From: Podocnemis expansa | Lineage: Eukaryota > Chordata > Testudines > Podocnemididae | DNA: 64,000 bases | Assembly: GCA_007922195.1 (NCBI GenBank) | Contig: ML681989.1 | Location: 45,065,275 to 45,129,274, forward strand | Direction: 5' to 3' | Shown: one piece after another, positions 20,501 through 34,799 of the stretch | Layout: every line of letters begins with the position of its first letter | Numbering within the stretch: the stretch's first letter is position 1 | The notes under the pieces: model-generated | Told to the model about the DNA's origin: nothing | The model's database searches: none | The model's input: only the letters and a program-made list of their open reading frames with translations | Program-made: the position numbers and the translations under genes

Positions 20501-23500
20501 AACATTCAATCATTCTAACAAAAGAAAATCAAGTTATATAGCTAGAACATTTCAATATATAAAACTATTTTTTAGTAATACATTGAACATCTAAATAACA
20601 CCAGTCAATGTGCTTCCTTTAGAGTCTTGAATGAAAATACTTATTAAAATCTTAAAGAAGACATCCATTAGAAACCACCACTTAATAAAGAAGTCCATTA
20701 AAATAATTTTATATTTACAGAAAGACCATTTACAATATCCCATATGCCATCTTTGACAACTTATGATGTTCCAATGTGATGTTAAGCCTGGCATAGTAAA
20801 CTGTTCATTTTGTTTTTGTGGGGAAAACCACACATACTGAACTTACACCTCACATATCAAAGTTACACACTAAACTTAATTGCATTACTGTACAAAGCTA
20901 GACACAGAAAGACAATATAAATTTTTGGATAACCCTCTGCTTTTATCATTCATTCACTTTTAAAGCAGAAAGTCATCACAGTAAATACTAAAAAAAGAAA
21001 AAAAAGCTTGTTAAAGCAGCACTACATGGAATATTATTAATACTAAGGGATTTAGTTGGTACACACATTAAGACCAATGACTTGTATGTTCTCATTATTA
21101 AAACTAGGTCATTGTTAAAAATTTGCTGGCGGTGGGATTTGTTGCTATGAATAATAAGAGCATTACTGCCAGAATTTGCAAGTCATAATAGAGTAAGCAG
21201 ATAGAAAACATTATGAATGATGGTAACACTTTCAGTAGTTAGGGAGCTCACTGTAATGTTACTAAACATGCCCTCCAACTGATGCTAAATTTAGTATCAT
21301 TTGAACTAATTTGGCATCAAACCAGTTGGTTTTCATGGAGCTAGAAACAAGAGGTATTTTAAGTTCAGCAGAGTGTGATGCTAGCAAAACTGAACTGCTC
21401 TGCTGAGTCTCTGGAAGACTGTATTATGAACAAAAAGTGTTAGAATATGCTGGTGTTGATAAAAATAATATAAGATGATTAAACTGCCTTTCCTGTTGTC
21501 TCATGGTCTGATGTATCTGACTGGCAAAAAATTCCAGTGAAATGTCATGGCAACTCAAACATTCTAGCATATAGTTTTATTTCAGGAGCCTATTCTGAAA
21601 ACACTTTATGGGAAAATGTACACACAGTTTTTCAGTAAACCTCTAGAGATTCACCAAGCATAAACCCTACAGGTTTCTCAATCTCTCAGCCTAAATAACA
21701 TGACCTGGGAAGAATTCATCAAGTTTAAACCATTTTTAAACCATACCCAGTCCAATATTATATTGTTATGAGAGCAATTTTTAAATGAATGAATGAATGA
21801 ATGAATATCTCCTTTTTGTAAATAACACTGCGCTTATCAATCACTTGTCTTTTGACAGGGATGTTAGTAATGTGATAAACTGCAGGGAATATGAACATTT
21901 AATAAATCCGGCCACCTTTACATTGTTTGGCATTTATTTTTGTCTCCGTTATTCCAATTTTTCCCTGTCACTCCCTCCCTTCCAATAACAAAACATTTGT
22001 TTTCACAAATGAACACAAAAGAGGAGAAACTGCAGTTTTACAAGTAGCAGTTCTACCAGCATATAATGTAAGAAGACAATGTAAGGAAAAAATATAGTGT
22101 TTTCCCTCCTTGAGCTGTCTACTATGCTGTAACTCCATCAAGGGTAAAACTCCACCAATTTTTTTTAAGGTCATGAGAAATCTCAAGAAAGAATTATAAC
22201 CTTAATTTATGTACATGTGATATAATGGATAGTAAAAAGAACTTTCTTGCCCCAGTCCCACAGGTTCCATTTAAAAGATCTCTTCTCTTTTGTTGTCCTC
22301 TTCCCTTATCTTTTTATTCATGTATAATACAATTTTATTTTGTACAGTGTCTTTCAAAAGGGTATCCTAAAACACTACATAATGAAATAATTTAAGATAG
22401 TGTGCTATCTTATTTCTATCAGGTGCCAATCATTTAACTATTGAAGCATCATTACAGGAATTAGAGGGCTCATCCATTCCAGTACCTCTAGGGACCTCGT
22501 AATTCTAGCACTTCAGAGTGGAATTTTTGAAGGACTAATCTTTACCTATTACTGTTACTTAGAGTGTCTGGAATATGTGAGTTAGTCTATATAAAGAAAA
22601 TTCTTCCTCTGAGAAAAACTATCGCAACAGAATAGAGCACAGCATATGGAGCAAAGGATAGAAGGAATATGAAGGAAAATTACTGATCATGAATTACTTT
22701 TAGCAGTCTCGCTCAGCTTTTTGCATCCTACCACAAAGACTGTATGATCCCTAAACAACCAGCAGATATTCCAGGGTAGCTTCAGGGATAATACAGAGTA
22801 GCCGTCTCTGCAAGACTCCTTCTTGTCTCAGACGCAGTTGGTAGGTCTCTTTTCCATTCCACTATGACTCTGGTATGACTCAACTGATAAGGATATGGCT
22901 TGCTTATTTCAGAAATAAGGATAATAGCAAATTTCAGGGGAAAACAGAACAGGTTTTAGAAGAAGGGACTGAGTCCCTTCCTTGTATTTTAGACACATCA
23001 ATGCCCTGAGAAGCAAGGATGTGGAATGTGTTTGACTCCAAATTAGGACATACTGGATCCTATCCTTGGGTCAGGACTGAGTCTGGGTCAAAGTTAGAGG
23101 GTGACTGCATTTCATATTTCTTCATATCCAGTTGTGTTGAGGTAAGTTCTGGTGGGTATGAGTGTGTACAGTGCATGTGGTGGGATGGAAAAGGGGTGTG
23201 GGTTTTAGTGGCAATTTGGAAGTCTGAGGAGTTCAGGAAAATCAGTGGAAAGGCCGGGGCCAACATAGTAAAAGGAACTATTCTGAATAGCACTTTCTAA
23301 ATGAGCTCTGGGTGGTGGGGGAAACAAACAGTCTGGGGAATTCACTGAAGCTGACAGGCACTGTGTATTGCTGAAGCTGCAGAGTGTGAGAGGAAGGAAA
23401 AAGGGGAAAAAAAGTTTTTGCAGCTGCAGGGAGTGGGACAGGTAGGTCAAACCCTGTAGTGGCGGAGGTCTGCAGCAGAATCAAGACTACAGCCTGCACA

Positions 23501-24504
23501 GTCGATAAGCTCTCAATTCATCAAAGCATTTAAGCACACATATTTAAGTTTAAATGTCCCAATGACCTCCAGATTCTTTTTAAAGTTTAAAGTATGCTTA
23601 AATGCTTTGCTGAATCAGAATCTTTGCTAAGTAAGGAGCCAAGAGAGAGTTTGCTATTGTACCTGAGGAAGCTGCCCTAAGCAGGCTGCTACAGGCTCAT
23701 GAAAGCTATTTCACCTAACTACTTCAATAGAATGGGAGAAGTGGGATACACAAAGGCTGTTTATGATGAAATCAAAAGCCAAAGCCAAGGTACAGAGAGA
23801 AACAAAGAGGCAGAAATAGTGTAAAAAAGTCTCTGCTTTAAAATGCAATTTATAAACAGAATCAAAATCACAAGGCAGCAGAGTAGAGAGAAGAATATTG
23901 CATAATTAGTGACAAAATTTTGGGAAAGACTGAAAAGTACACCAGTCCTCTTCCTCTTCAACTTTTGCTTCCCAATTCATTTTTTAAACTGTTGTGAAAC
24001 TATTAACATTCATAAATAACTGTGCTCCATACTTATTTTTATTGTATGCCTTTCTGAGGTCACATTCTTTTTTTGATGTGAGTAATGAAACACAATAAAG
24101 ATATTCCCTTCTATTAAAACAAGAATATTGTAGAATATCTAGAATCCCATAGAAAGAATGAACAATCAGATATAAGCCAGAATTAGATCTGATTTTTTGA
24201 CAGAACTATTATGTTTAATTGTCTAAATGTCTAACTGAATTAATACAATTTCACTACTCCAGTTACAATAAAGTACAATAACTTTTAATTGCTCTGGATG
24301 TTCTGGAAAAATCTCTTCAGAAATTAGTAATGTTACTAAAATATATAAAAGGAATTTCGATGGAACCCCCATTTTACATTTTAAGGTGGGAAAAATTATC
24401 AGGCAAAAATCCACCTTTTCCTCCTACAAGTACTTTCTGAAAATTGACCTCTACTGTAAAGCATTCAAAAATACCTGCAGAGAAAGGTTGTCCAGTAGTT
24501 ATGA
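17586..24504. other. No gene seen; 6.9 kb unassigned AT-rich DNA
   Basis: Every frame is broken by frequent stops; the longest ORFs are about 80-100 codons without domains. Features visible are a pyrimidine-rich stretch about 17,700-18,450, a short (ATGA)n run at 21,784-21,806, and poly-T or poly-A runs. I recognise no transposon ends. It may hold ancient decayed repeats or conserved non-coding elements that cannot be judged without alignment. Confidence 0.4.
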
Positions 24505-24735
24505 AACTAAAGTAGGATTTGGGGAACTCAAGTTCAAGTCATTGCTCCTGCACAGACTTCCTATATAACCACGGGGAAATAACACAGTCTTTCTGCTGCA
24601 GTTCACTATCTACTAAAGGTGGTAATTTTACTTTGATATCTCACAAGGATACTGTGAGGCTAAATGCATTGAAAACTTTGTGATTCACTTCAGTACCATG
24701 GTAATAGGGGCCACTGAAGAACGTAAGGTAGACAA
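24505..24735 (+). repeat. MIR-type SINE remnant
   Basis: The order 'ctcaagttcaagtcattgctcctgcacagacttcctatat', then a stretch where 'ctcagttccccatct' is expected, then 'tctcacaaggatactgtgaggctaaatgcatt' and 'ccatggtaatagggg', follows the MIR/CORE-SINE layout seen in sauropsids: B-box region, core, and tail with 'tgtgaggataaat'. It is heavily diverged. Confidence 0.6.
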
Positions 24736-27700
24736 AAATAACTGCCATCAACAAAATGCCAATGAGCAAACAGTGAGTTACAATTTTCATTACTGCCCTT
24801 TATTAAGAGTTTTGTATACAGCTAATTTAATACTAAAAATCCTTTTGGTTTGCTACCCCTTCCCCATCCCACTTGTTTGCCACATCCTCATGCTTTTTTG
24901 TGAGAGAAAGTTAGGTAACTATAAAGACCGTCCTTTTACCAAAGCATGTAGTCATGTACTGTAAGATTGTAAAGGGCACAGCAAAATGGAATCCTGGCTT
25001 GGTTGATGCATTTGGGAACTGTTGCAATATAAACATTAAAAAGCAAAGTCAATAAGATGATGTGCAAATAAACGGAATTGCAATGTGCAAAACTGCAGTG
25101 TGAGAAACAATTTGGAACAGTTTCACTTATATTGACCTCAAAAACAGTACCTTCCATAGCAGATGTGTTAAAAATAAAGATATTTTACCTTTTCTGCAAC
25201 TACTTTTTTCTTAATATTCCCAGTTGGGCTATCTTCGCATCCTGCCCTAACAAAAAACTTGCAAATGGAGTAGTCAGCATTTTGAAGGATAAAGCCAACA
25301 AATAAGAACGTTTGGTAAACAATGCCAAGAAAGCTACCTATTCCATCAGTGATTTGACATACTGCATTTCTACTGGTTACAGAGTTATATAGCTTTATAT
25401 AGATGCAAACTGTTCTTCCTTAATAAGTGTGTTCTAAAAAGAACGACAAAAACCAAGAAATTAGCAAATGGGTGGCCATGGCTGACTACATTTTGAGTAA
25501 GAGACACCATTAATCTTCATTAAAGGGATGCTGAGGCTAGCAGAAATGTCTTAGTAAGTTTTTCTTCTGATGAACCAAGGCTGAGAAGACATCTAGCTTA
25601 TCGGTGCCAGCAGCAACAGCCATCTAGTGAAACGCTGGTTAACACATGTATGTATCTCTTCTAGTTTGTGTCTCAGAACTAGAATTAATTCCTTTTATTC
25701 TGCTGTCACAAGATTTATTTTCACTTATCTAATACAAATACAATGAAGAAATGTAATAGAAAGAAAAATAAAAGTGTTGTTAAAATAAAAGAGTGGGTGA
25801 TCTTGCAGAAGCCAGTGACCACTGCATTTTGTTTCTGTACTTCCAAAGGCAAAGAAAATTTAAAACTTTACAAACTCAAAAGGTAAATCCTACTGAAGAT
25901 CTTAAAGTTGCAAGGAAAAATATGCATTGTATAGATTTTGTAAGATAATTGCTACATAGCTTTTGGGGGGTAGGAGTTTGTTTGTTTGTTTTGGTATCTA
26001 GACCAGCAATGACGCATAGTGAACTGCAGTTCCTAGTCATGTTTTCTACTGCAATACAACTATTTTCTGAGAAAGAAGTCTGCATGTGAAAGAGAGCAGG
26101 CTAGTCATTGATATGACCAATCCCACACATCAAGCTCAGTGCTTGATCCTGAGATGAGTCTTAGTGTTTTTCTTTTTTGGAGGCACATAGTTGTGCTCTT
26201 AGACATGAGGGACATACATCAGCTACTGCTGATGCAAGTACAGAAAGAGGGTATTCAAGACACAGTGCAAATCTAAAATTAGAATATAGCCCTTCATTAT
26301 TGTAAGACTTTGCTCTGAAGAATGCATTGGAAGAGATTAGATAACTGTAAGTGGAACTATATATTACAGATTACAAATTCATTATAGCTATTGCTTGTTC
26401 TTTGGAAAACCTTGGTCAAGATCACGGTCCGAATACCTAAATGATCAGAGGACAAAGGTCCTGAGTTAAAGCTTCAAAACAACATTCCCCCCACCTCAAT
26501 TGATACAGCTGACTGTTGCTACATCAGAAGAGGTTGCAGGCTTGCCAGAACCTTTTTATTGCAGTGAAGATATTGATTTAAACATTTGTTAAGAAAGTTC
26601 CAAATATCAAATAGACTGGGAGAGTTCTGCCACCAAATGCAAATGTTCTTTCACAGTTGTTAACATGCCAGTAACAAAGCAGCCATAGTTAGTACCATAT
26701 ATAAAACGTGCACCTGATTTTACAAAGTTATTAAAAATCATGGAATTTAAAATAAAGTTGGGGTTTTAACCCACTGCCCATGCCACATCCTAATTCAGAT
26801 AACTGCATTCTGCTTAAATTATCCCTGGCAGTCTCAGTTTCAGGTTGTGGTGCTATACATGTTTCAAATACTTTGTTATTTTAAGCAGTTGCTATGTTCC
26901 ACACTAGAGGTGGCTGCATTTCAATGTGGGTGAGTGATCCCTACATAATCTTTAACTTCCTAAAAGGAATGTTTTAAGGCTTAATTATTTCATGTTTGTA
27001 AGGGCTTTGAGAATATCTGATAAAACAACCATAAATCATTTGGTGATCTTTTCCTGGATAGTTCCTAGTGTAACTGGAAATAGCAGCTGATGTACTTTGA
27101 TTTGAGAAAACCTGCAGAGACAATGGAAGTACAGTCCCCTTTGGCATTTTACTTTTTGCATTAATTCTCTTAAGCAGCTTAGAAATATACCAAGTGCATT
27201 TCCTATTATTTTCTAAAACAAAACAAACAAACAAAAAAGCCCACACCACCACCACTACCACCATCCACTTTATCTCTGGTTCCTTCCTGGGGGGGGGGGG
27301 GCGGGGAGGATGTTGTTTTGGAGTTTTCTCCACAGTGTTGCTTATTAAAGAGAAATAACCATTTTGATGTTCTATCCACACATCCTGCCTTTCCTTTTCT
27401 CTCTATCCTTCTTATACAGGCACCAGACCTGGCTCTGAGCTCACCACAAATATATAAAATCTGGAAAAACATTCCAAATGAAGAAACAAGTGAGCAATTG
27501 TCATTTACTCCTGTGCTTGCTAGATAACCTGAAGTTGTTGCAAACTGAGGGATGTTTTTTGGGGGGAGGGTTTATTTTAAAGTTGTTTTAGCCTTTTGCA
27601 GTCAAGAGACAGCCTTACAAGGTGAATGGCAGCTTCTGAGCTTTGAAGGGCTCCTTCACTGTAAAAAAAGGAACAGTTCATTGCAGTTCTAATCAATGTT

Positions 27701-30700
27701 AGCAAGCTTATTTTCAAGAAGGAACTTAACTTCTACATCAGAAGACATTAGGCATACCAAAATAGTATACAGAATATAAGTATACCTTTATATGTTTTAA
27801 TATATAAAGGTTCCAGAATCTCATCCAGATGACACCTAGATGCTCTATAAATAAGTTATTATTTATTCACTGTGTCTTCAAATTTTTTTTAAGAGTTATA
27901 GGCTGGCAGAGACCAAAAAACCTTTATAAGAAGCTAAGAGCATATAAATGTAAATATTCAATAAAATGTTAATCAGTTGCCAATGTGCATTCAAATGAAA
28001 GGCCTGAAATAATGTGAATTTATTCAGTTGAACATTCCAGGTCTCTCTGCTATAGTTCAGAAACTATATTTTCTTAATTTGTTTATTAAAATGTTGTGGC
28101 AGAGCCTCAAAATAACCTGGTAACTTTTTTCCGGTATAGCGTTAGGTCATTGCTTAAACAGGTTACTCGCTGCCTCCCCCCTCCTTTAAAAAAATACTAA
28201 GTAGAACCTCTGTATGTTTTAAACTAAATAATTAATTATCTAATAGTTTGTTTTCTGAACTTTTGCAAGGAAAAGGACAAATACCCATCGTGAGGAATGC
28301 AAAGCACTCCCTCACAAGACCAAAGCAATAGTGCATGAAATTGAACTCAAAAAGAGCCACCATTCCATGTGACTTCTTGGCTGACACATTTTAGATATTT
28401 ATAGCTTTACGAATGGACCACTGGAGAAGAAATTGAAGCTCTTTCTAGCCAGGAAGGATTAATGAACATGTGCACCTGGTAATTACACTACTCCATCTTT
28501 CTGAAAGCCCTCACACTGCCTCAGTGGCAGAAACTATAATGAAAAGCCATTGAAAATATCAGCCTGCAATTCTACAAGTCATTTAAATACTAAATTTTAG
28601 AATCTCTCTTCACAGTGTCCATGATCATGACAACGCAAGTAGTATGAAAAAAATAACATATACATACTTTCAGCTATTCATGTCACTTACTGACATGCCT
28701 CGTTTGAAATAGAAATAGAATAGAATAGATTCATAGATCCATAAGATATGTTCAGGTTTTAAATGAGTAAATGCCCAAATAAGAAAATTCAGGTGAACAG
28801 CTTTATCTAATGCTCTTTGAAATAACTGTAGAAAGAAAATATCAGGCTCACATAAAAAATACAATTACATAAAGACAGAAGTTCCACTAAGAACAAAACT
28901 TTACTTTGAAGTTTACTGGAAAGAGAAGTAATGGAAGTTACTACTTACTAAGATATATTTCTTTAAAAGAAACTCTTGATTTTTCGTGAGTAATAAACTT
29001 TAAAAAACCTATGCATGATGCAACAAATCTGTAATTTTATTGGTGTTACCTAGATTAATTTGGAAAGTAAGCATTCTTTAATCATCACATAATGATCAGA
29101 AGACTTTGTAATTTCATATAGTACTGTAAGAAGAAAAAATAAAGTTAGGTAATACCTCAAATGCTAATATAGCTTCTTCCTCAGAATTCAAATGTACTTT
29201 GGAGCATCAACATTTGAATTCTTCCATGTTGTGGTACCACAATATTTGCTATTACATTAAAGCATAGATGAAGTTGCAAAATACATAAAACATGAAAGTC
29301 AAGAAAGAATTACTAATTCAGAGTTTTTTCAAGATGAAGTTTGAATCTCTTTCAGACTGAACACTGTGCAACGTAAGTGACCTAACATGAAAACTAAAAA
29401 GTTAATTGCAGACATAAGTGATATAAATCTAAATGGCTGTAAAAGAACTCTCTTAAAACAACACCTTTAAGTGCAGCAAAATAGTCAATCTTTTAAAATG
29501 GCCTGTTACTGATAAAACCTAGTGATCCCTGATGGATTGTAGAAGAAGAAAACACTCCAACAGAGATAACTATGCATGAAATACCCCCTACAGAGTATGC
29601 AGCCAAATTGCCTAAAGGAGGGAGACTTCAAAAGCAGTAAGACTAGAGATGCTCAAAGCACCTTGCAGCTTTGGGCTGTTGACCCTTACCGCTGTTTTTA
29701 ATACAATTAGGTTTAACTCCAGAGCAGATGAATAATTGAAGGCTCTATTTCTGGAGCTCTTTCACAATCATTTTTTTTTGATCACAGACTCTAAACTAGT
29801 CATTACAATGATAACACTTATTCTAGCCTCCTGATTTCAAGTATAAAAGCATCCCCTCCCACCTATTGCTCACAGATTCCTGCATCAGAATAGAAGACTT
29901 AAAATGTAGCCTGTAGCATTAAAGCACCATTCTTTTGACCAACAGATTCTCTCTCACATGCACACAGATGCTCGCTCTCTTACCTTTCACAAGGTATACA
30001 AAATCGGCTAAGTTCCCACAACTGATTTTAGTTCAGAGCATCCAGCAGTGCATCCGCACAAAGCTTTGCCATTGCTAGTATGAACAGAAAGAGCTGCTGG
30101 GATGCTGAATGGCACATCAGCCAACTTTGTGTGTAGCAAAGGCTCTATGGAAAATCTGGACTGAAATTATGTTTGATTGTGGATTGGATTCCACAGCACA
30201 TAGTAGCATTGTAACAGAACAATACATTTAAAAAAAGAAAATAATCCTTTTTGGTCAAGCTTGCCTACAAAATACAAATCAGCCCCCAGATTTTACTAAA
30301 TAATTTCAGAACTATTGATCTAAGAAATTTTGATTGCATAGTTTTGCTATAACGTGCTGTCAGTGCAATAGTAAATATTTAAATATGGAGTTTATGAATT
30401 GTTTGCATGGTGGATGAATAACTGAATGACTTGATAATTTCAGTTTTCACGGCAAAAATTGGAAAAGAAATAGATAATGTTGTGACTGTTTATGCTACTG
30501 TGTTCACCACTTTTACAACACAATAACACTATTTGTATGAAGTATGCCCTGTAAGGTATTGTTCGAAAAGTCATAATCTCCTGAATATCATTATCCTTTG
30601 GAAATAAGTATAACAACACTGTATATGAAGTTATGAAAGTCTAGTCTAAGATCTATTACTGAAATACACTCCAATTCTGGGTAACACCCATAAAGCAGTT

Positions 30701-31580
30701 TTCAGAGATAAAAATACACTGACACCAGCCAAGTGTTAAAAGGCTATCAATGGCTTAGGTGGCCACCTTCCAGTAGGGCAAAGATGTAAACAAGAAATTA
30801 TATTGCATCACAGAAATGGTTCAAATCTTACATCCAGAAGAGACTGTCACCTGTACGTCAAATGGGGTAATCCTAAAGTGGAGAGAGGGATATAGAAATG
30901 TAAAACAATGAACTCTACCTCTGCTTTTCTCCTCTCATCTCTCTCTTCATGACATCAGTGAATATCTGAAGGACACTGAAGTAATGGTGAGGGGTCCCAG
31001 GCTCAAGGGCAATCCAGCCTGTGAAATTCAATGTAGCATATAGGGACAAAACCTTTTACTTTCAAATTCATTTAGCTTGTTATTTATCAGCCTGTTTTGA
31101 TTTTTTTTTTTTTGCAACCAATCTTGACTTCCATCCATCATCATTTGTAGTCACTAAAAATCTATCTTTCCGTAGTTAGTAAACTTATCTTATTGTTTTA
31201 GCTTAACCTGTGTGGTTGCATTAGATAGTGTGGGAAAGTCCATTTGAGATAACAAGGCCAGTTCATTTACATTTTCATTTAGTGCAACAATGGATTTCCT
31301 GTGAGCTTGTACTCCTCAGAAGAATGCTGAGCACCACAAGATGAACATTTCTGGTGACAAGGCAGGGACTGGGAATTTACAGGTGCTACCCTGTAGATAA
31401 TTTATAAGTGACTTGTTAGAGTACTAATTTATTTGGCTGGGAGAGAGTTTGCATGCTGAAGGTTGTGTGAGCAGGCCAGGAGCAGCTGTTCAGATGACAA
31501 AACAATGTAGAAGGTGCCCTAGGCTGGAGAGTTTAGGGGACATCGCTATTTGACAGTCCAGATTGTAGACTGGGTAATGT

Positions 31581-31582
<2 letters not shown>
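24736..31582. other. No gene seen; 6.8 kb unassigned AT-rich DNA
   Basis: No ORF has a recognisable domain. A 13-base G run lies at 27,289-27,301. A stretch around 28,260-28,580 has balanced composition and no repeat signature, which would fit a conserved non-coding block but is not evidence for one. Confidence 0.4.

Positions 31583-31626
<44 letters not shown>
31583..31626. repeat. (GATA)n microsatellite, about 10-11 units
   Basis: An uninterrupted tandem GATA tract runs 'aagatagata...gatagatat'. It is perfect, so it is probably length-polymorphic. Confidence 0.95.
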
Positions 31627-32230
31627 TGATATTAACTTAAATTTAATAAAGATTTTTTAACCCTTCTGTGGTTTATTTTCAAATCTCTGAGTATGACATG
31701 GCATTAGCCATTTCCCTTCCACCTCGAACATAATTATAGAATAGATCATTTTCTAGGTTTATTTTCAATTTACTTCAACAGATGTTTTTCTTCATGTAAA
31801 ATTAACCTCTCAAGTGTCATATGTCATTTTATGGATGATCTTAGTGTTAAAAAGTAACCTATCATGTTTTACATGGTAACATCTCAGTATTACCTAATCT
31901 TATTTAGTAAACTCTGTAGTACACTCACAATCTGAGAGAAATTGGGAGTTTTGCTTAAAGGAAAAAAGGAGGTTACTTACCTGTAACTGGAAGTACTTTG
32001 AGACATGCGGTCCCTATTTGTTTTTGAAATGTTGGCACTCATACATGCCATAAGTCAGAAGTGGAAATTTTTTAAGCAGCAGCATCTGTTAACATCTATA
32101 TCCTACTTACATCACTATATGTTCCATGAGAGGTTATAAGGGACTCAAAGGAGTGATACACCCTTAGTTTCCCTCTTACTGCAAGTCAGAGGTTCTGAAG
32201 CAGAGAGGAAACTGGGTGAGTATTGGTATA

Positions 32231-32345
32231 CAAATAGGGACCACACATCTTGAAGAATCTCCAGTTACAGTAAGAAACCTCCATTTCTTTGAGAGATGGC
32301 CTTTCCCTATATGTATGTCAAACTGAGATGAGTACGCAGCAATTA
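32231..32345 (-). repeat. Internal complementary region of the second DIRS copy
   Basis: caaatagggaccacacatct...ccagttacagtaagaaacct (32,231-32,281) is the inverted complement of the 3' end at 31,968-32,020. It is followed directly by ccatttctttgagagatggc, the expected complement of a lost 5' end. The junction 'aacctccattt' is the same as in the first DIRS copy, although the flanking repeats differ. Confidence 0.78.
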
Positions 32346-32404
32346 TCAGCCCAAAGATGGGTGCAAGGACATGATGGACAAGGCCTCCTGAAGGACAGCA
32401 CAGC

Positions 32405-33378
32405 CTATGGTGGTGTCTGTGGGTGCTGCTGATTGATGGTGTAGCGTGCTGCAAAAGTATTGACAGAACACCATGCTCTCATGAGGCAGATCTCATGCAG
32501 TGGATTTCCACCAGGGAGGTGGAGTTGGTTGCATGCAGCTGCATGGAGCGTGCTTTGAGTCTTCCAGGTGGTGGCACATTGGAGTATGAATAGCATTCTG
32601 TGATGCATTTACTGATTCAATCCATGTACTGTGAGGGGCTTGCCCCTCTCAATCATTCCAATGATGGCTATGAAGAGGCATGAGGAAGTGTGAAAGACAT
32701 AGGTTGTGTCATGCAGAAAACCATTGCCTTACAGAAGGCCAAGAAATGCAGTGTCCTGTCCGCAGGATTGGCATGAGGTTTAGGAGTGGAGACCAGGAGA
32801 TGAATAGATTGGTTGAGAGAAAACTTGGAAACAACCTTTGGAAGGAGAAATTCAGAGTGAAGATGCAGGGAAGATTTCGCTTCTACAGAAAATTATATGG
32901 AGGGAGTGGTGGTTAGTTAGTCATCAGTTTGCTGACCAATCAGGAAGGCAGAAATGATGACCATCAGGAATAAGACCTTCATGGTTAGGTAGACCAGGGA
33001 GCATATGGCCTGGGATTCGAATGGGGGCCAGGTGAGGACAGACAACATGAGGTTGAGGTCTCAGGGGTGGATGGGACTAAGGACCAGCAAGAAGCATTTC
33101 ATCAGGCCCTTCATAAACCGGGTACTGGTGAGGTGGATGAATATCAATTGGCCATCTATGGAAGGAAGAGAGATGCTGAGTGACAGGAGATGGACACAGA
33201 TCAAGCTGAATGTGAGGCCTGAGTTCTTGAGCTCTGGAAGGCAATCTTGGATGATGGGCACAGAGAAAGGGCAAGATGTTGGCATTGTGCACAGGAGGTG
33301 AAGCACTTCCACTTTGTGTCTTGGCATGTCTCTATAGACTTTTGCCTGCTGTGGGACAGATGAGTGATGAACAGGCAT
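32405..33378 (-). pseudogene. DIRS tyrosine recombinase remnant
   Basis: The N-terminal part at 33,061-33,378 (NSGLTFSLICVHLLSLSISL, then RFMKGLMKCF, then SPIHP) lines up with the core-binding domain of the intact recombinase at 10,509-11,612. The C-terminal part at 32,405-32,608 keeps the nucleophile region as NTFAARYTIN, with the Tyr. The HxxR box is degraded: the matching position reads KTQSTL, losing both His and Arg. Multiple frameshifts separate the pieces. Confidence 0.75.
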
Positions 33379-33413
33379 TGTCTACACCCAAGCCCCATCT
33401 AACAACCAGGCTG

Positions 33414-34080
33414 TCAGTTGGAGTGCCAAACCCTGTTGTGTTCCCAGGTGAGACAGTTCATCCAATTAGGCAAGCTGATTGGTGGGCAGCCTAGCAGTCT
33501 GAGTAGCTTTAGAATCTGGAAGTGTTGGTCCTGGAGTAAAGCATATTGAAGGCCACAGCAGCATGGAAGAAAGACTGCACTGTCCTTGGAGTCCTGACCC
33601 CTAACTCTCTTGGAACAGTAGACAGGGAACTTGTGTTTTGCATTGGTAACAAAGAGGTCAGAGAGTTGGGTGCCAGATGCCTGGCAAATGGAGTGCAACA
33701 TAGGGTTGTGAAGTTCCCTCTAGTGGTTGAGGTACAAAGTTTTGCTGAAGGCATCCCCTTGGGTGTTCTACTTGCTTGGGAGGTACGTTGCATGGGGCAT
33801 GATGTTTTGGCAGAGACACTACTTCCAGAGGTAGTTCTCCTCTGAGCAGAGTGACATGGTGCCTCCCCTTCTGTTTATGTAGACCACAGCAGTGGTGTTG
33901 TCTGAGAGCATCTGAACGTGGTAGTTGACAGGAAGAAGCAGGAATGTGTGGCAGGCCCAGAGGACCATATGCAGCTCCAGTGTATTGATGTGTATGCATG
34001 CTTCCCTAGAAGTTTATCTTTCCTGCATGGAGTGGCTTGCCAAATGTGCACCCCAACCTGTCAGGGAGGCATCTGTAGGA
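33414..34080 (-). pseudogene. DIRS RNase H and methyltransferase-like remnants
   Basis: In one minus-strand frame around 33,860-34,000 the peptide NTLELHMVLWACHTFLLPV, followed by MLSDNTTAVVYINRRGGT, matches the RNase H core, keeping the Glu and the second Asp. At 33,414-33,701 the peptide QLSDLFVTNAKHKFPVYCS matches the MDLFMTQANKKCPLFCSR part of the methyltransferase-like segment in the other copy. Frames shift between the pieces. Confidence 0.75.
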
Positions 34081-34169
34081 AGGGTGGCTATAGGGACTCA
34101 GATAGTGAACAGGGCTCTAATCACAGGATTGGTCCACCAGGTAAGTGATGAGCAGCCCAGCTTGGAACC

Positions 34170-34331
34170 AGTGTCTCCCAATCTGAGGCCTGAGGGCCAA
34201 AAGTGGTCTGTAGGGGCTTTCAAAATGCCCCAGAGCTCCAGAAGGGAGCTGCAGACTAATGACCCAAGCAGAGCATATTTCCATGGGCCTAAAAAATCAG
34301 CGCAGTCCAATGCCCATATATCCATAAAAGG

Positions 34332-34335
<4 letters not shown>
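34170..34335. mobile_element. hAT-like non-autonomous fragment
   Basis: 'ccagtgtctcccaatctgag' followed by 'ggcctgagggccaaaagtgg' resembles the CAGTGTTTCCCAA-type left end of non-autonomous hAT elements. The right end and a target duplication were not found. It sits where the DIRS RT should be. Confidence 0.35.

Positions 34336-34373
<38 letters not shown>
34336..34373. repeat. (GA)n microsatellite
   Basis: A GA tract with one 'aaag' interruption directly abuts the Penelope-tail sequence 'gtcctgtggcgc'. Confidence 0.9.
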
Positions 34374-34530
34374 TCCTGTGGCGCTTAAAGACTAATTTAT
34401 TTATTGCATGAGCTTTCATCAGAGAGAATCCCATGAAAGCCCATCCAATCAATAAATCTTAGTCTTTAAGTGCCACAGGACTATTTAACTGAACTAGACT
34501 AACATGGCTGCACCTTTGGAACACTGATCC
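34372..34530. mobile_element. Penelope-tail inverted pair (head-to-head)
   Basis: The left arm, gtcctgtggcgcttaaagac...gcatgagctttcat, is followed after a short spacer by the inverted arm, 'cttagtctttaagtgccaca...ggac', then 'ctagactaacatggctgcac'. The two tails face each other at the 'cttcatcagatgc' side, which is mostly lost here. It lies inside the second DIRS copy. Confidence 0.65.
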
Positions 34531-34799
34531 ATAGTAATCATGCCCCAGTAATGGGCAGATAGGGCAAGGCACTCACCACAGATGACACAGGGGGCCACGA
34601 GCAGCAATATGGGTGTTCAAAGCTCTTGACTGTCACATCAAAATTGAATCTTCTGGTGCTGGTGAAGCACGGCAGTGGAGTTGGCTGCAGCTGATGGTCA
34701 GGGGTGCTGGAATATAGGGCACCAGCAGGCTTCCTATTGGTAGTCAGTACAGTTGAGTTGGTATGGAAGGTATGGGTGCCACTGGAATTGCAACTTAAA

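Noticed and set aside
28260..28580. Conserved non-coding element
   Set aside because: The sequence alone cannot show conservation; no alignment was available, so it was not reported as a feature.
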